From Allium sativum (lineage: Eukaryota; Streptophyta; Magnoliopsida; Asparagales; Amaryllidaceae): a DNA stretch of 64,000 bases. The notes beneath the pieces are model-generated. The model was not told the DNA's origin. It was given only the letters and a program-made list of their open reading frames with translations, and did not search any database. Each line of letters opens with the position of its first letter. Position 1 is the stretch's first letter. This document shows, one piece after another, positions 1 through 11,773 of this stretch. Where the stretch lies: assembly GCA_030737875.1 (NCBI GenBank), contig CM060915.1, positions 359,163,863 to 359,227,862 on the forward strand. Reading direction: 5' to 3'. A program made the position numbers and the translations under genes.

Positions 1-1
1 T

Positions 2-1505
2 CGTGGTGAGACGTCTAGTCACCTTGCTAGATATACTATTGATGATAAGGGTTGGCTAAGGCGTGATGGAAGGCTATGCGTTCCACAAGTAGGAGACTCG
101 GTGCATAAAGTTCTCGAAGAAGCACATCACTCAAAGATGACTATACATCCTGGAGGAGATAAGATGTATAGAGATATGAAGCGCATTTTCTTTTGGGCTG
201 GAATAAAGAAAGATGGGGCAGAGTATGTTTCAAAGTGCATGGTGTGCCAACAAGTGAAAGCCGAGTCAAAGAAACCAGGTGGGCTATTACATCCATTGGA
301 GGTCCCGCAATGGAAGTGGGAGAGTATTTCTATGGATTTTGTGGATGGATTGCCTAGGTCAAGGAAAGGGAACACGAGCATATGGTTCGTAGTTGATAGA
401 CTTACGAAGAGTGCTCATTTCATTCCTGTAAAGAGCAAGAGGACCGCATCATGGCTAGCATCTATGTATCTTCGGGAGATAGTGCGGTTGCATGGAGTTC
501 CTTCTAGCATAGTTAGCGATCGTGACCCAATTTTCACTAGCCAGTTCTGGAATAGTTTGCAAGAAGCGATGGGTACGCGATTGAATCTGAGTACAGCCTA
601 TCACCCCCAGACGGATGGCCAAACCGAAAGGGTGAATAGAGTGCTAGAAGATCTTTTGAGGCTTTGTGTTCTTGACTTTGGTGGTACTTGGGAAGACCAC
701 CTTCCTCTTGTAGAGTTTGCTTATAATAATAGCTATCAAGTTAGCATAGGGATGGCACCATTTGAAGCTTTGTATGGGAGGCCGTGTAGGTCACCATCTT
801 GTTGGTGGGAGACAACAGATAGGCTTATACTTGGGCCCGATATGATACGGGACACATCCGAGAAAGTGGAATTGGTGAGAAGACGGATGAAAGCGGCCCA
901 AGAAAGACAGAAATCCTATGCTGACAAACGAAGGGTATGATTTGGAATTCGAAGTGGGAGACATGGTTTTCGTGAAGGTTTCCCCTTTGCGTAAAGTGGT
1001 ATGTTTTGGAGCAGTTGGGAAGCTGGCACCAAGGTTCGTAGGACCCTTCCCTATCATAGAGAGAATTGGAAAAATGGCCTATAAGGTGGAATTGCCCGAG
1101 TAGCTAGCCGGAGTGCATAATGTCTTTCATGTCTCGCATCTCCGAAAGTGCCTATATGAGTCCGCTGAGGTGGTTGAACCAAGCATTCTTGAAGACGTGG
1201 AGGTAGAGAAAGAGGCAACCTTGAGGAGAGCTCCGATTCGTATCTTGGGAACAGAGATCAAGAAGTTAAGGAATCGAGAAGTCAAATTGGTGAAAGTTCA
1301 GTGGAGTGAAGCCGATGAAGATGCAACTTGGGAAACCGAGGAGAAGATGCGCGGGCTTTATCCATTCCTTTTTGAGGGTACATTCTCAATCTCCTTTCTT
1401 AATCAGCATATCTTTCTTTTTGCTATCCATGTTTATCCCGTTTATCTTGTTAACCTTGTCATGAGAACCTTAAGTAGAAACCCTTCGGATGAAACATGTA
1501 TTTGA
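2..1505 (+). pseudogene. Element A: 3' end of pol (integrase with chromodomain), broken
   Basis: This is the last third of a Ty3/gypsy Pol polyprotein, entering from outside the window. Integrase would insert the cDNA copy into host chromatin. The reading frame opens at base 2 with no stop upstream. It carries the HHCC zinc-binding region (about 110-260, ending in the pair CMVC), then the DDE core: first Asp in SMDFVDGLP, second in IVSDRDPIF, Glu in the HPQTDGQTERVN region (about 320-660). A frameshift near 925-940 moves the frame. An in-frame TAG at 1101 interrupts the region before VFHVSHLRKC. The C-terminal part (about 1230-1375) has the chromodomain-like pattern LVKVQW...ATWE. The last 45 or so codons before the stop at 1505 resemble nothing in elements B or E and are probably untranslated-region readthrough. 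Family assignment is firm; the gene is not functional as it stands. Confidence 0.93.
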
Positions 1506-1950
1506 AACATGTTGTGCTTGATGTTTGCAAGTGGTTGCAAGTGTTTGCAAGTGGATACTCGTGGATGCATGATACACATTAGGCACTAAGATCGGCTCAC
1601 ACACTTTCATATTGCATATGCATGAGTGCTGATACTTATTCATGGATGAAACTTGTTGTGCTATCACGTGGATGTTGCATATGAATGAATGTTATGTGCA
1701 CTCATGTAGAGATTATAAATTATGTTAGGAATTTGCATACATATGGACTCATTTCACTAACATACTTTGCATTAAGGAGGTTTACTGAATCAGTAACCGC
1801 CTGATTTTTGCATTAGATAAGTACATATACACACACCTTTTGCATATGTTCATACAACATTTAGAATCTTTTTAAGGACAATGGTTACTTGTGGATGATG
1901 TTTCGAGTAGATGGATGATGGATGGTAGAATACGTCCTTCCTAACTTGGA
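1506..1950 (+). other. Element A: noncoding region between pol and the polypurine tract
   Basis: There is no coding signal. It contains a run of short direct repeats (gcaagtggttgcaagtg, about 1528-1550) and a near-palindrome at about 1774-1801. The same stretch, in reverse, lies at 33731-34200 in element D, which shows A and D are one family. D lacks the palindrome. Confidence 0.75.
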
Positions 1951-1985
1951 GATTTCGGGGACGAAATCCTTTAAGGAGGGGAGAA
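1951..1985 (+). promoter_or_regulatory. Element A: polypurine tract with preceding inverted-repeat motif
   Basis: The purine run AAGGAGGGGAGAA (1973-1985) abuts the LTR start TGTAACAACCC, as expected of the plus-strand cDNA primer. Just upstream (1952-1966) is the imperfect dyad ATTTCGGGGACGAAAT. This motif recurs next to the polypurine tract in every other full element here. Confidence 0.85.
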
Positions 1986-2263
1986 TGTAACAACCCGTAT
2001 TTTTGAATAACATGTTATAATGTAAATCAAGGCAGAATTAAATTGTAAAATCTGAATCAAGGGAAACGGGCTGTGCCATTGCGTTCGTCTCGGAAAAATA
2101 CGTGAAACAGAGTCCGAGTTTTCGAAAAACGGAGTCCGTATGACCAAGTTATGGCCCAATGAAGTTTTCAGAAAATTCCAAGCCCGAAAACAGTTCAAAT
2201 TCAAATTCAGATTCGAATTACAACCAAGGCAAAAAGGGCGGGAATTTTCCCGCCCCAGGCAGG

Positions 2264-2359
2264 GTCGACACAGGGGTCGACACCAGTGTCGACCCCCCCC
2301 AATGGGTCGACACCCATGTCGACCCAGGGGTCGACACCCATGTCGACCCAGGGGTCGAC
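2264..2359 (+). repeat. Array of eight GTCGAC palindromes in U3 of LTR A
   Basis: GTCGAC starts at 2264, 2276, 2288, 2306, 2318, 2330, 2342 and 2354, so the spacing is 12 bp except one step of 18. The units alternate between two flanks (CCAGGG and ACCCAT), giving larger dyads. The array lies 130-230 bp upstream of the TATA box, where an enhancer would sit. Comparable sites occur in LTR D, the solo LTR and the right flank. Confidence 0.9.
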
Positions 2360-2490
2360 CCCCCCGGTCGGACCAATTTTTCTGGTGCACCATTTTGACA
2401 TGTTGGGTCTTGTTCTGGAAGTTTTTGACGGGAGTCGATGGCTCAGATTCGATTTAGGGTTAATCCTATGGTCTAAACTACCCCTAATCT

Positions 2491-2500
2491 CTATAAAAAT
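2491..2500 (+). promoter_or_regulatory. TATA box of LTR A
   Basis: CTATAAAAAT is about 505 bp into the LTR, followed by C/A-rich leader-like sequence. The matching position in other LTRs here also has a TATA sequence. It would mark the end of U3. Confidence 0.6.
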
Positions 2501-3639
2501 ACCCCTAGACCTAGCCTAAACCCTCATTAATCATTCCTACAACTAAATGCTGCCCAAATGTTCACTAATCATGGCCTCCACCTTCTTCATGAGAGCATGA
2601 GTGTCTCAAATCAATCTATGTCATAAAGGAGCCATCTTTCTTAAGTAAAAGAGCCATCTTTCTTTTTCTTTGGGGTTATTCCTTCTTGTTCTCAAGTCTT
2701 GAAGTGGAGTTTATCGTCTTTGGTTGCGGATTTGCTAGTGTGGCTTCGTCTCAATCTTATTTTATATTTATTCTAGTTTTCATAGCATTGTAAGCCCAAT
2801 ACTACTCTTAGATTCTAACTATGAAGTTAAATGTGACATGTTGCAAGTTGAGTTTGGGCCTAAGTATGATATGTGCTTTGATTCTAACATGTTATGCATA
2901 AGTTTATTCTATGCATATTTGTAAAGCTATCACCTTGACCTTGTGGGCTAAAAGCTATAAGCTTTATGTTGAAATGTTGCATTATGAAACATGAGAACTC
3001 TCATAACCTTTATGATAACTTGCATATAATGTTATATGCGAACTTCTAGTCATCATCCTATGTCATCTAGGATCATGTTTCACCTATTTTCTTAAGTTTG
3101 ATATCATGCATATTTTGAGGCTCATGATGTAATATGCAAGCTTATGAACATATTTATGCCTCATATGCCACCATGTTTAACTTGTGGCCAACCTTATTAC
3201 CTTATGCCCTTTTTGTCATGTTTTTCCAAGTTCCCTCTTTTGATCTATGTTATGTTATGCGAAACGTACATGCGATGGGAATGCGTTGGGTTTGGGTAAT
3301 ATTAATGACATGAAAACATGGTTTTAAAATATAACATGAACATTGACTTGTGATTATGTTTGTAAACATAATGATGGACATGACACTTAGAAAGTATGAG
3401 AATGGCCAACTCGAGGTTGGGTTGAGTTTGTAGCATAAATCTACCCGGAACCGACCGGCTTAACTAGTGGCTACAAGCAATAGGACCCAATGTGAGTAGT
3501 TGGTCATGTTGCACTAGAAACCCGAGGTTAGACCAAGTTGTGGTGTAAAGCTACCCGGACCCGCCCGGCTTAACTAGTAACCACAACAAGGTCTAATGTG
3601 AGAGGTTGGGTGCATTAAATTAATTAATGCCACATGATA

Positions 3640-3829
3640 GGGTTAAGTCATGGACTACTTGAATACTTAACCAATTAAACACGATGGATTGGTAGGGTTA
3701 AGTCATGGACTACTTGAATATACTTAACCAATTAAACCCGATGTATTGATAGGGTTAAGTCATGAACTGCTTGAATACACTTAACCAACTCAATACATGG
3801 TTAGGATAGGGTTAACCACACTTAACCCA
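3640..3829 (+). repeat. Tandem GGTTAAGT...ACTTAACC units in LTR A
   Basis: Three units of roughly 60 bp each contain GGGTTAAGT followed 15-25 bases later by CTTAACC, so each can fold into a hairpin. The solo LTR has a much larger array of the same kind (29560-30208); LTR D has about three units. Confidence 0.75.
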
Positions 3830-4438
3830 CTTGAAACCCTAGTTACGTGGTCCTTTTCAGCAGTAACCTACTTGGAAGTATCATGGGTATCCTGGACTAG
3901 GCTAGGGTGGGGCACGATTACTGGACTGATTGTAAGAGACCAAAAGAGACGGCTGAAGGGTGCACCGGTTGTTCAGGCGGACCATGGTCGTGCACATTAA
4001 GTCCGGAGTTGAACATGGGCACCAGTAGGTTTAGACTGTGCGTGCTTGAATTGTGTCTGTGGTTTACACCTTAGGGCAGGATACACCCTGGGGTGGACCT
4101 AGCACAGTTAACTACATTCCACGATTAAGCCGTATGACACCGATACACGACGAGTTAGGCTTATAGGGAGCCGATCGACTAGACCGAGTAGTTGGACCTC
4201 GATTTAGGTCATCTCATGATGTGGGCCAGCTTTGGGCCAAGGGATCATTTCTTGATTATACTAACATGGATTGGAATACTAGTACACACCTGGTGCAACT
4301 TAACCTTGTATATGCAATGCCACACTTGATCTATCTTGTTAACTTTTCACCATGCCAGTTATCACCCTGCATCTCATCTCTGTTTTACATGTTCAGTTAA
4401 CTTTATTAGTTTTTATACTAATAGTAGATAGGACTTAC

Positions 4439-4453
4439 CAGTCTTTTTGACTG
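4439..4453 (+). promoter_or_regulatory. Conserved LTR hairpin, copy in LTR A
   Basis: CAGTC-TTTTT-GACTG is a perfect 5-bp stem with a 5-base loop, followed by ACCC, 393 bp from the LTR end. It belongs to the hairpin set found in all LTR types of the window. Confidence 0.8.
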
Positions 4454-4846
4454 ACCCGTTTTCTTTCGCCTCTTTTCTTCCGTTCCCCCCCCCCAGGTTT
4501 GCAGGGTGGGAACACTGTTACCTAGCTGGATCTTTAGCTGCTTTTCTAGATAGCTCATGTATGGTTTGAGCATGCTATGGCTTTATGCTACTTTGGGGAT
4601 AGTTACTTTATGTTTTTTCTAGTTTTCAGTTTATGTTCTAGACTTTGTTTTATGGGAAAATAATGACCAAGTACTTTGATGTAACTTGACTATGGTTTTG
4701 AAATGCTAGTTTTATCCGCTGCTTTACTACTCTGTTTTACTTATATGTTCTGTCTTGTGATATTTGCATGCATGTTTACCTCGTTTAACGCCCCTCCAAA
4801 GCTAGTGTCCTTGCAAGAGTGGCACTGGCGGAGGTGGGGTGTTACA

Positions 4847-5019
4847 AGTGTTTTAACGTCAGACCAGAGAAATAAAACCAGTGTAAATAGAATAATGGTA
4901 AGAATTCATTGATCAACTTTACAAATCAACTTACATGAAATAATACCGAAGAACAATCTGTCTAGAAATATTCCGCAGAGGGGAAAAGGGACGAACGAAA
5001 TTTGGCAATGCAGTCTGCG
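4847..5019. other. Short spacer between elements A and B
   Basis: These 173 bp have no coding or repeat signal that I recognise. Bases 4847-4851 should be one copy of element A's target duplication. Bases 5015-5019 (ctgcg) are the left target duplication of element B. Before B inserted, this stretch was joined to the sequence now starting at 22298. Confidence 0.6.
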
Positions 5020-5397
5020 TGTGACAGCCCCAAAACCCTGTACGACGGTGGCAAGGGTAATCTTTGGAATTTAACACATAAACAGATAATAGCAGAACAG
5101 AATTAAATAAATACACCAGATAATTTACAAATAATACACTGGATAAACATAATCATCAGAGTTACACAGTATACTGGATCATATTTAGTACAAAATATAG
5201 TTCAGCTATACATAAATGTCTACAGCGGAAAACAAAACATAATATGTACAATAGGAGCTGAACAACATAAAAAGAGATAAATGATAGAATCCATCTTCAG
5301 CTCCAGCTATCCCGAAAGAGCTTGCTAAAACCTGAATACAAGGCTGCCCGTGTAGAAAGAGGGGCAACCGAGTTTGCAATTGAAACAAACTACGAGT

Positions 5398-5411
5398 CAG
5401 TCATGGGACTG
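5398..5411 (-). promoter_or_regulatory. Conserved LTR hairpin, left LTR of B
   Basis: On the minus strand this reads CAGTC-CCAT-GACTG, a perfect 5-bp stem with a 4-base loop, 378 bp from the LTR 3' end. The loop CCAT is identical to that in element F. Confidence 0.8.
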
Positions 5412-7492
5412 GTATGAGAAATCTACTTGACTGGTTAATCAATAATAACAAGGCAAATCGTAAGACCACGCCACTTTCACGGAACGGGTTTACTCCAGTG
5501 ATTGCCAGTGCTTTAATACAAGTAAACCTTTTAAACATCGCAATGCTATTTATACAAATGAAGCCATTATAAGACTCAGTTCCCATCACACAATGCAACG
5601 CAAACTGGAGGATAGAGTTTTTACCTTATAATGGCCAAATATGCTTGATAAAAATAAAACAAAATCATTTGGTGTTATTACTAGTGTTTATATGTTTCAA
5701 AAACAATTTCAAATCATAAGTATCAACCATAGATGTCATTAATGCCCCATACCACTATGTCGCCGTATATAGGTATACAATCAAAACCGCACGGTGTCGT
5801 ATTTGGAAATTAGATTTCCGTCATGAACCAAGGCAAAAGATAGTCCTTATCGACTTCGAGACAATCTAGCCCATGCCTCCGGAACAAACGCAACTGCCCC
5901 TTGGATCATCTGGGCCAGTCCACCGATGTGGATTGTTATGCCTGAACACTACGTTTCCCTGCCCTTTGGGGCGTAAATGAGTCCAATGACTCCATCGGCT
6001 CCACATAGTCACCGATATATCCGAGGCGCCTCGCAACAGCAACAACCACACCAGTGAAAATAATATAAATGTCAGGGCTGGTAGGTCACTGACACCACCT
6101 TAGCTAGAAGGAAACGCATGCCCTCCCTGAGGTCCTCTCCCATTTCTGGTTCATACCGGGGTGTGAGGCTCGCGAATCAACGTTATATACAAAGCTATGC
6201 CACACAGGTCGTGCTTTGATCATCAACCTCAAGACTTTGCTTTTCAACAGAAGCCTGTATCATTTGCCACTCAGGCGTGCCACACAGGCAGTTCACTCCA
6301 TGCGACTGATTTCTATCGATATATAACCTCTGAGCTCGTACGTCTCAGAGAAGGCGTTAAGCAAGAGAATAAATTCTCCACCGCCAAACAGATATATATT
6401 TAATAGAGATCAATCAGCACAGAATAAAATCCAATGTCAGACACACAGTCCATTTACAAGTTTGTTCTGGGTCTGAACGAAACCAGAGGCACCATATACC
6501 TCGCATCTCCATCGATCTCCATGTACGTTTGGACGATCACCACTCATTATCTATATTTCGGGATGCCTCCCAATCAAGACATCAGTAATCAACCAACCGA
6601 GGTGAAGGTCTCTGGTCTTCAACCACCGTCTTCATCATTGACTTCTTATCGCCGATCAATTATTTGAAATGAGATTTTACTCGGCCTTTTCAAATAATTC
6701 ACGTATATTTAGAATTTCAAATCAATTTATTTCAATGGTAAAATTATTCGACACCAATAATTAAATTCATTAATGTAATTTTCACGCTAAACACATTCAA
6801 CCATCAAATATCACATAAACCGAGCAAATTCGGTTTATTTCCATTCCATATCGTCTATAATATTTTATCACGATTTATCGCTATTTTTATTCATTTAAAA
6901 ATAGCCAATTCATTCAAACGACGCTTCAGGCCATAACGTGGCCGTGGCGCTGTTTTTTTTCAGATTTGATTTACACATATCTGAAAATCCAACCGTTGGA
7001 TCTTCACTAATTTTATATCATTAGAAAGATCTTTTCAAAACGAATCCAACGGTTTCAGTTTTAGGAAAATCCGATGGTCAGATCTCCCGCACTAATCGTT
7101 TGAAATCACAGTTTCAAAACACGAACCGCAACTTCGTTATTCGATTTATTTTAATTATATTTATATATATATATATATAAATATAATCGATTCTGCCGCT
7201 GTTTTTCTTCAGATTTGAATTAAACTTTCTAGACAATCCAACTATTGGATTTTCACAAAATGGCTGTCGTTGGAAAGATATTTCCAAAGCGAACCCAACG
7301 GTTTCGGTTTCGGGAAAATCCGATGGTCGGATCTCCCGCACTAATCGTTTGAAATCACGATTTCAAAAAATGAACTACAGCTTCGTTATTCGATATATTT
7401 TAATTATATATATATATATATATAGTTGATTCTTCGACTTCAAAACCATTTTCACTTCATATATTTGATAAAAATGATATTTTTATCCAACA

Positions 7493-7690
7493 GATATTTA
7501 TTTCAACACATGAATTTTATTTCAACACATGAATTTCTATTCAACTCATGAATTTCTATTCAACACATGAATTTTGTTTATTTTATTTCAACACAGGAAT
7601 TTCTATTCGACACATAAATTTCTATTCGACACATGAATTTTTATTCAACACATGAATTTCTATTCAACACATGAATATTTTCTATATATT
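7493..7690. repeat. Minisatellite in left LTR of B
   Basis: Variants of a 19-25-bp unit (ttcaacacatgaatttcta) are repeated about nine times; more scattered copies lie at 7880-7930. The right LTR has the same array with a different copy number (about 18060-18220). Confidence 0.8.
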
Positions 7691-8239
7691 ATATATATAA
7701 TGAAAATGTGACAATTTATTTCAAAACATGATTATTTTATATAGTTTATATATAAGGTAAAAATGTTATTTTTGGTGTTAAAACAATTTATTTAAACACT
7801 AATATTATATAGTTTATATATAAGGTAAAAATGTTATTTTTATCTTTCAAAGAATTTATTCAATACACGAACTCCATTCCACACATGAATTTACTTCAAC
7901 ACATGAATTTAATTCAACATTCAACACATGTATTTAAATCAACCACAGAAATATTTCAAGAAATTTCGGCAGCATAGCGGCAGGGTAGTTAAAACCGGCA
8001 CCGTCCCTAGTATGGTTCCTCGCTCTATCTTAAAGCCTCGCAGCTTTTAACAATGGGGATTTTCAATATCTAGTTCGTACGCAGACGAATTTTCCCATAT
8101 ACTAATTCTATTAGGATTTCAACCACAATCATTTATTTCAAGTCAACCATTCATGATATTCACCAAATTTTCACATCAACCAATAATCCAAACAATATCA
8201 CAACCAATATTTATCGTCCATGGTCTGTGGACGAGGGGA

Positions 8240-8274
<35 letters not shown>

Positions 8275-9364
8275 CGTATGTAACTATATTTCGTTTTCAT
8301 TTCAATATCATTTCAATTTATTTCAACGCAAATATCATTTTTTTCAACGCATATATAACTTATACATCGAATATACAACTTATACAACGCTTATACATGT
8401 AGTGTACAACGCTTATATAACTCATACTTCGACTATATAATTTATACATCGTTGATTCCATATCGTCTATAATTCAGAAATCTCACATTGGATTCCACTC
8501 CACCAAAAATAGCAGAAGGCTCAGAAAAATATCCGGTCTCTTCTAGAATGTAGAAGACGTCCTCACGAGTCCACTGTCTCTTGTGTCACTGAATTTCGTC
8601 AATATAGCAAAAAGATATGATTTTTATTGTGAAATCAGAAACCGTAGCGCTTTAAAGTGCTATTAAACAGTTTAATATTATAATAGCCGTATCTCTCTAA
8701 ACCTGTTCAAAACTAGGTTTTGATTTTCTTCGACAACCGTTGCATGTGAAGCCGATCAGCTTTCACCACATCGTCTAGCTCCGAGAGGCACGCCGGAGGG
8801 TACCCACGCCGCCAAGCTCGACGTCAGATCGGAGGAGGAAACTGGCTTGAAACGGCCGGACTTTTGAGGACTGGATCTCGCTAATGGCTTGATGAGGAGG
8901 GGCGCTTCTGGTCTTGATTTGAAGAGGAGAGTGCGCTCTACAAAAAGTTGCAAAGGGGCCAGTGGTTTTGATGATCGGAGTGGCCGGAATATGGCATGGA
9001 AGTGCGGATAATGTTTCCGCCGTCGGTTGAGGGTTAACAGGGAGGGGGGTTTCTGATTTTTAAAAATAAATTAAATAATGAATGGAATTTTATTATTCGT
9101 CGATATTTATTTTACTCCAAAAATTAGGGTTTTCATAAACGAACTCCAATCCAAACCCAACAACTGTCGCCCCTAGCTAAATACCCCCATTCCGAACACA
9201 ATGGGATATGTTTCATAGTCCCATTCGACTGTTTCAGTTCGTTTTTCTTCAAATTAAAATATAAAACATTCAATATTTGATTTGAACGTACATTTCAATT
9301 TGCCGGGGCCACATACTAATTCTAAAAATTCCAGAAAAATAAATCTAGCTATGTTTTGACGGTA

Positions 9365-9590
9365 TGGTCCCAACAAAACTAGTTTCGTCGAATTCTGAGA
9401 CCATTTGAAAAATGGCCTTTTTCTGGTCGATTCAATTTAACAGAAATCGACCAAACACATTTTCCTTTGCCACGCTCACATACTAGCTTAAAAAATTATG
9501 AAATTTGAAACCTGGAATAATTTGAAATCCCGGATCCAACAAAAGTGGTTTCGCCGAATTCTGAGGTCGTTTGCAAAATGGCTATTTTCA
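9365..9590 (-). promoter_or_regulatory. Two U3 modules in left LTR of B (shared with F)
   Basis: Two related blocks about 168 bp apart (9365-9420 and 9528-9590) carry a GAATTC core next to GACGAAAC- or GGCGAAAC-like sequence and a GTTGGGACC- or GTTGGATCC-like edge. The same pair of blocks, at the same spacing, lies in U3 of element F. Position and duplication suggest promoter or enhancer modules. Confidence 0.6.
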
Positions 9591-9965
9591 CGGGCTATAT
9601 ATTCTCTATAGCGACCTTTCTGAAAATTCATTTGGCCATAACTTTTAATTCCCGTTATGAAACTTCGATTTTTCAGATTCGTTAGAAAGATATTCACTAA
9701 CAGATTTAAATATTTTTGGTTTCACTAAAATCCATTTTACTTTGCACACGGTACAGTCAGCCAAAGTTTGAATTGAAATTTTGAAACTGCCGCGCCATTT
9801 TAGGCCTGGTTTATAATTTAAAATAATTATATATATTTTCAAACATCGATTCAAAATTTACTTTTTGTTGCTATTATTTAAAATAATTTATTTTAAATAT
9901 TTAAAATCCACTAAAATAACCAATTTAAAAATTTTAAATTAGCTCAGATTTTCCGGGTTGTTACA

Positions 9966-10000
9966 ATCTCCCCCACTTAAAACTTTTCGTCCTCGAAAAG
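9966..10000 (-). promoter_or_regulatory. Element B: polypurine tract with preceding inverted-repeat motif
   Basis: On the minus strand TTAAGTGGGGGAGAT abuts the 3' LTR start. It is preceded by the dyad TTTTCGAGGACGAAAA (about 9982-9998), the element-wide motif also seen in A, D, E and F. Confidence 0.85.
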
Positions 10001-11074
10001 GAACGAAGTCGAAAGTTGTTTAATTAACAAACTCAACTTTCATCCTAGCTTCCATTCTTCAACTTTTCAGTTTCTAAGAATTTTCAAATTCTTCAAAAAT
10101 TTGGGTAACACCCTAAATTTTCGAAAAATTTCGCCATAACCTCCTTTGTATGGGGAGGGGTTTGAAATTTATTGGGCCGTATAGGTACCCAATAAATCCT
10201 AATAAGCATGCACATATTTATAGTGATATATTCCGGTGTCCACAAGGGAGTGTGTATAGATCATAACTCCAGAGAATAAATTCTCATCACCCTATAATGG
10301 TTTTTATGCCTTAATGACCAGAGAGACGTGTTTATTGTCGTCCCCAGACCCATGTGGTTTTTTTTATTAATCTTGCAATTTATCATTACATTTTATATTG
10401 TCCATAACAGTCATCAGTTCAACCTGTAATATATAGTCATCGCCATACAAGCCTCTCGCTTATATGGTAAATCTTCAACCTCGTCACTCAAGCCCCAAAT
10501 GCTTATGTGGTATATGATGAAGTATGCCTATCTTCAAAAAGTATGCCATGTAGTGTAGTTCAAAATTAATTGTTACTATCCTATGGCGACATTTATTATT
10601 ACACACAGAACAACCAGCACTCCGCATCCAATGACATTCATAGGAGTTGATATAATAATAAAATTGCGCATCCAACTCATTAAGGTTTACCTATTTGTCG
10701 GGCACACAAATAATTCTTTACTCAATAGCTAATCCATTTACCTACTCAAACATATATAATGCACTTGTATATGTTTTTATCTAATTTTAAATCAGTTCAA
10801 TACGTGATTTAATTGCATAAATTTACCATCATTCTCTTCTTGATTAAATTAACTATCGTCCTAATAATTTAATTAATCAAAACCATCATCACACAACACT
10901 AGCAACAGTCAATTTGTTTTTAACTTTTCCAAAAATATACTAATTAATTCATATACTCTCTTGAAACCATTCAGACTATATAATTAAAAATTATACATCC
11001 ATGAAAAGAAAACAACCACAAAGTAGAGAACAAAATCGAAATGCAAAATATGGTAAATGTACCTTGCACTGGAG
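10001..11074 (-). other. Element B: noncoding region between pol and 3' LTR
   Basis: About 1.1 kb of AT-rich sequence without a gene. At 10114-10150 it holds a 37-bp block that matches 36 of 37 bases of element F (56846-56882), at a similar distance from the polypurine tract. No other function is visible. Confidence 0.7.
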
Positions 11075-11690
11075 TCAATCCGAGATATCCACCCTGCACT
11101 TAGGATAGGCTTTCTTAATACTCTCCTCAGTTTCCCAAGTACAATCTCGCGGATCTCCACTCCATTGCACTTTGACTAAGTGAACCTTCTTGTTCCTTAG
11201 ACCTTTGGTTTCTTTGCCAATTATCTTTATCGGCTCTCTTCTCACAGCCAATTCTGGAGTAATTTCCAATTCTTGTTGTGCGGCTTCTTCCACAACCGAG
11301 TCCGGATCATGTACATGCTTTCTAAGTTGAGAAACGTGAAATACATCATGTACTCCAGGCAACCAATCAGGTAATTGAACTCTATACGCGAGAGTTCCAA
11401 TCCGTTCAATAATAGGGAATGGACCAATAAATCTAGGCGCCAACTTCCCAGTTTTGCCAAACCTGACCACTCCCTTCATCGGAGAAACCTGTAGATACAC
11501 ATAATCACCAACAGAAAAAGCCAAATCTCTTCTTCTCGAATCAGTATAGCACTTCTGTCGGCTTTGAGCGGCGAGTAATCGTTTCTTAACGAAATCGACT
11601 TTGTCTGCAGCTTCACGGATCATATCAGGTCCCAATACAAGTCTATTACCAGTATCTACCCAATAAGCAGGAGATCGGCATGGTCTACCC
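11075..11690 (-). pseudogene. Element B pol: integrase C-terminus and chromodomain-like end
   Basis: The longest open stretch (11635-11075) covers the integrase C-terminal region (LAPRFIGPFPIIERIGTLAY, then VFHVSQLRKH) and ends in a chromodomain-like segment (LVKVQWSGDPRDCTWE). In related elements this tail is thought to steer integration to heterochromatin. It is in the same frame as the integrase core upstream (12229), separated by two stops near 11775 and 11690. The start at 11635 is simply the first Met after a stop, not a true start. Confidence 0.88.
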
Positions 11691-11773
11691 TACAATGCTT
11701 CTAATGGTGACATTGTCAGGCTCGCTTGGTAGCTGTTTTTGTATGAGAACTCAGCCAAATGCAAATGGTCTTC

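Larger units (their letters stand above)
1986..4846 (+). repeat. Element A: 3' LTR (2.86 kb)
   Basis: The repeat starts TGTAACAACCC directly after the polypurine tract and ends GGGTGTTACA. Both ends match the LTRs of element D (opposite strand) and the solo LTR. Inside, in order, are: a GTCGAC array (2264-2359); a TATA box (2491); an array of GGTTAAGT/ACTTAACC pairs (3640-3829); the shared hairpin (4439-4453); a C-tract followed by AGGT (about 4486-4498); and the TCCGCTGCT block (about 4714). The 5' LTR lies outside the window, so the age cannot be judged. Confidence 0.93.
5020..9965 (-). repeat. Element B: 3' LTR (left copy, 4.95 kb)
   Basis: On the minus strand it starts TGTAACAACCCGG at 9965 and ends GGGGCTGTCACA at 5020. 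It holds two U3 modules shared with element F (9365-9420 and 9528-9590), a GC-rich leader-like stretch (about 8750-9040), AT microsatellites (about 7157-7180, 7405-7425, 8245-8275), a 19-25-bp minisatellite, the conserved hairpin (5398-5411) and the CCGCTG block (5223-5230). Small open frames inside it have no supporting homology. Confidence 0.92.
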
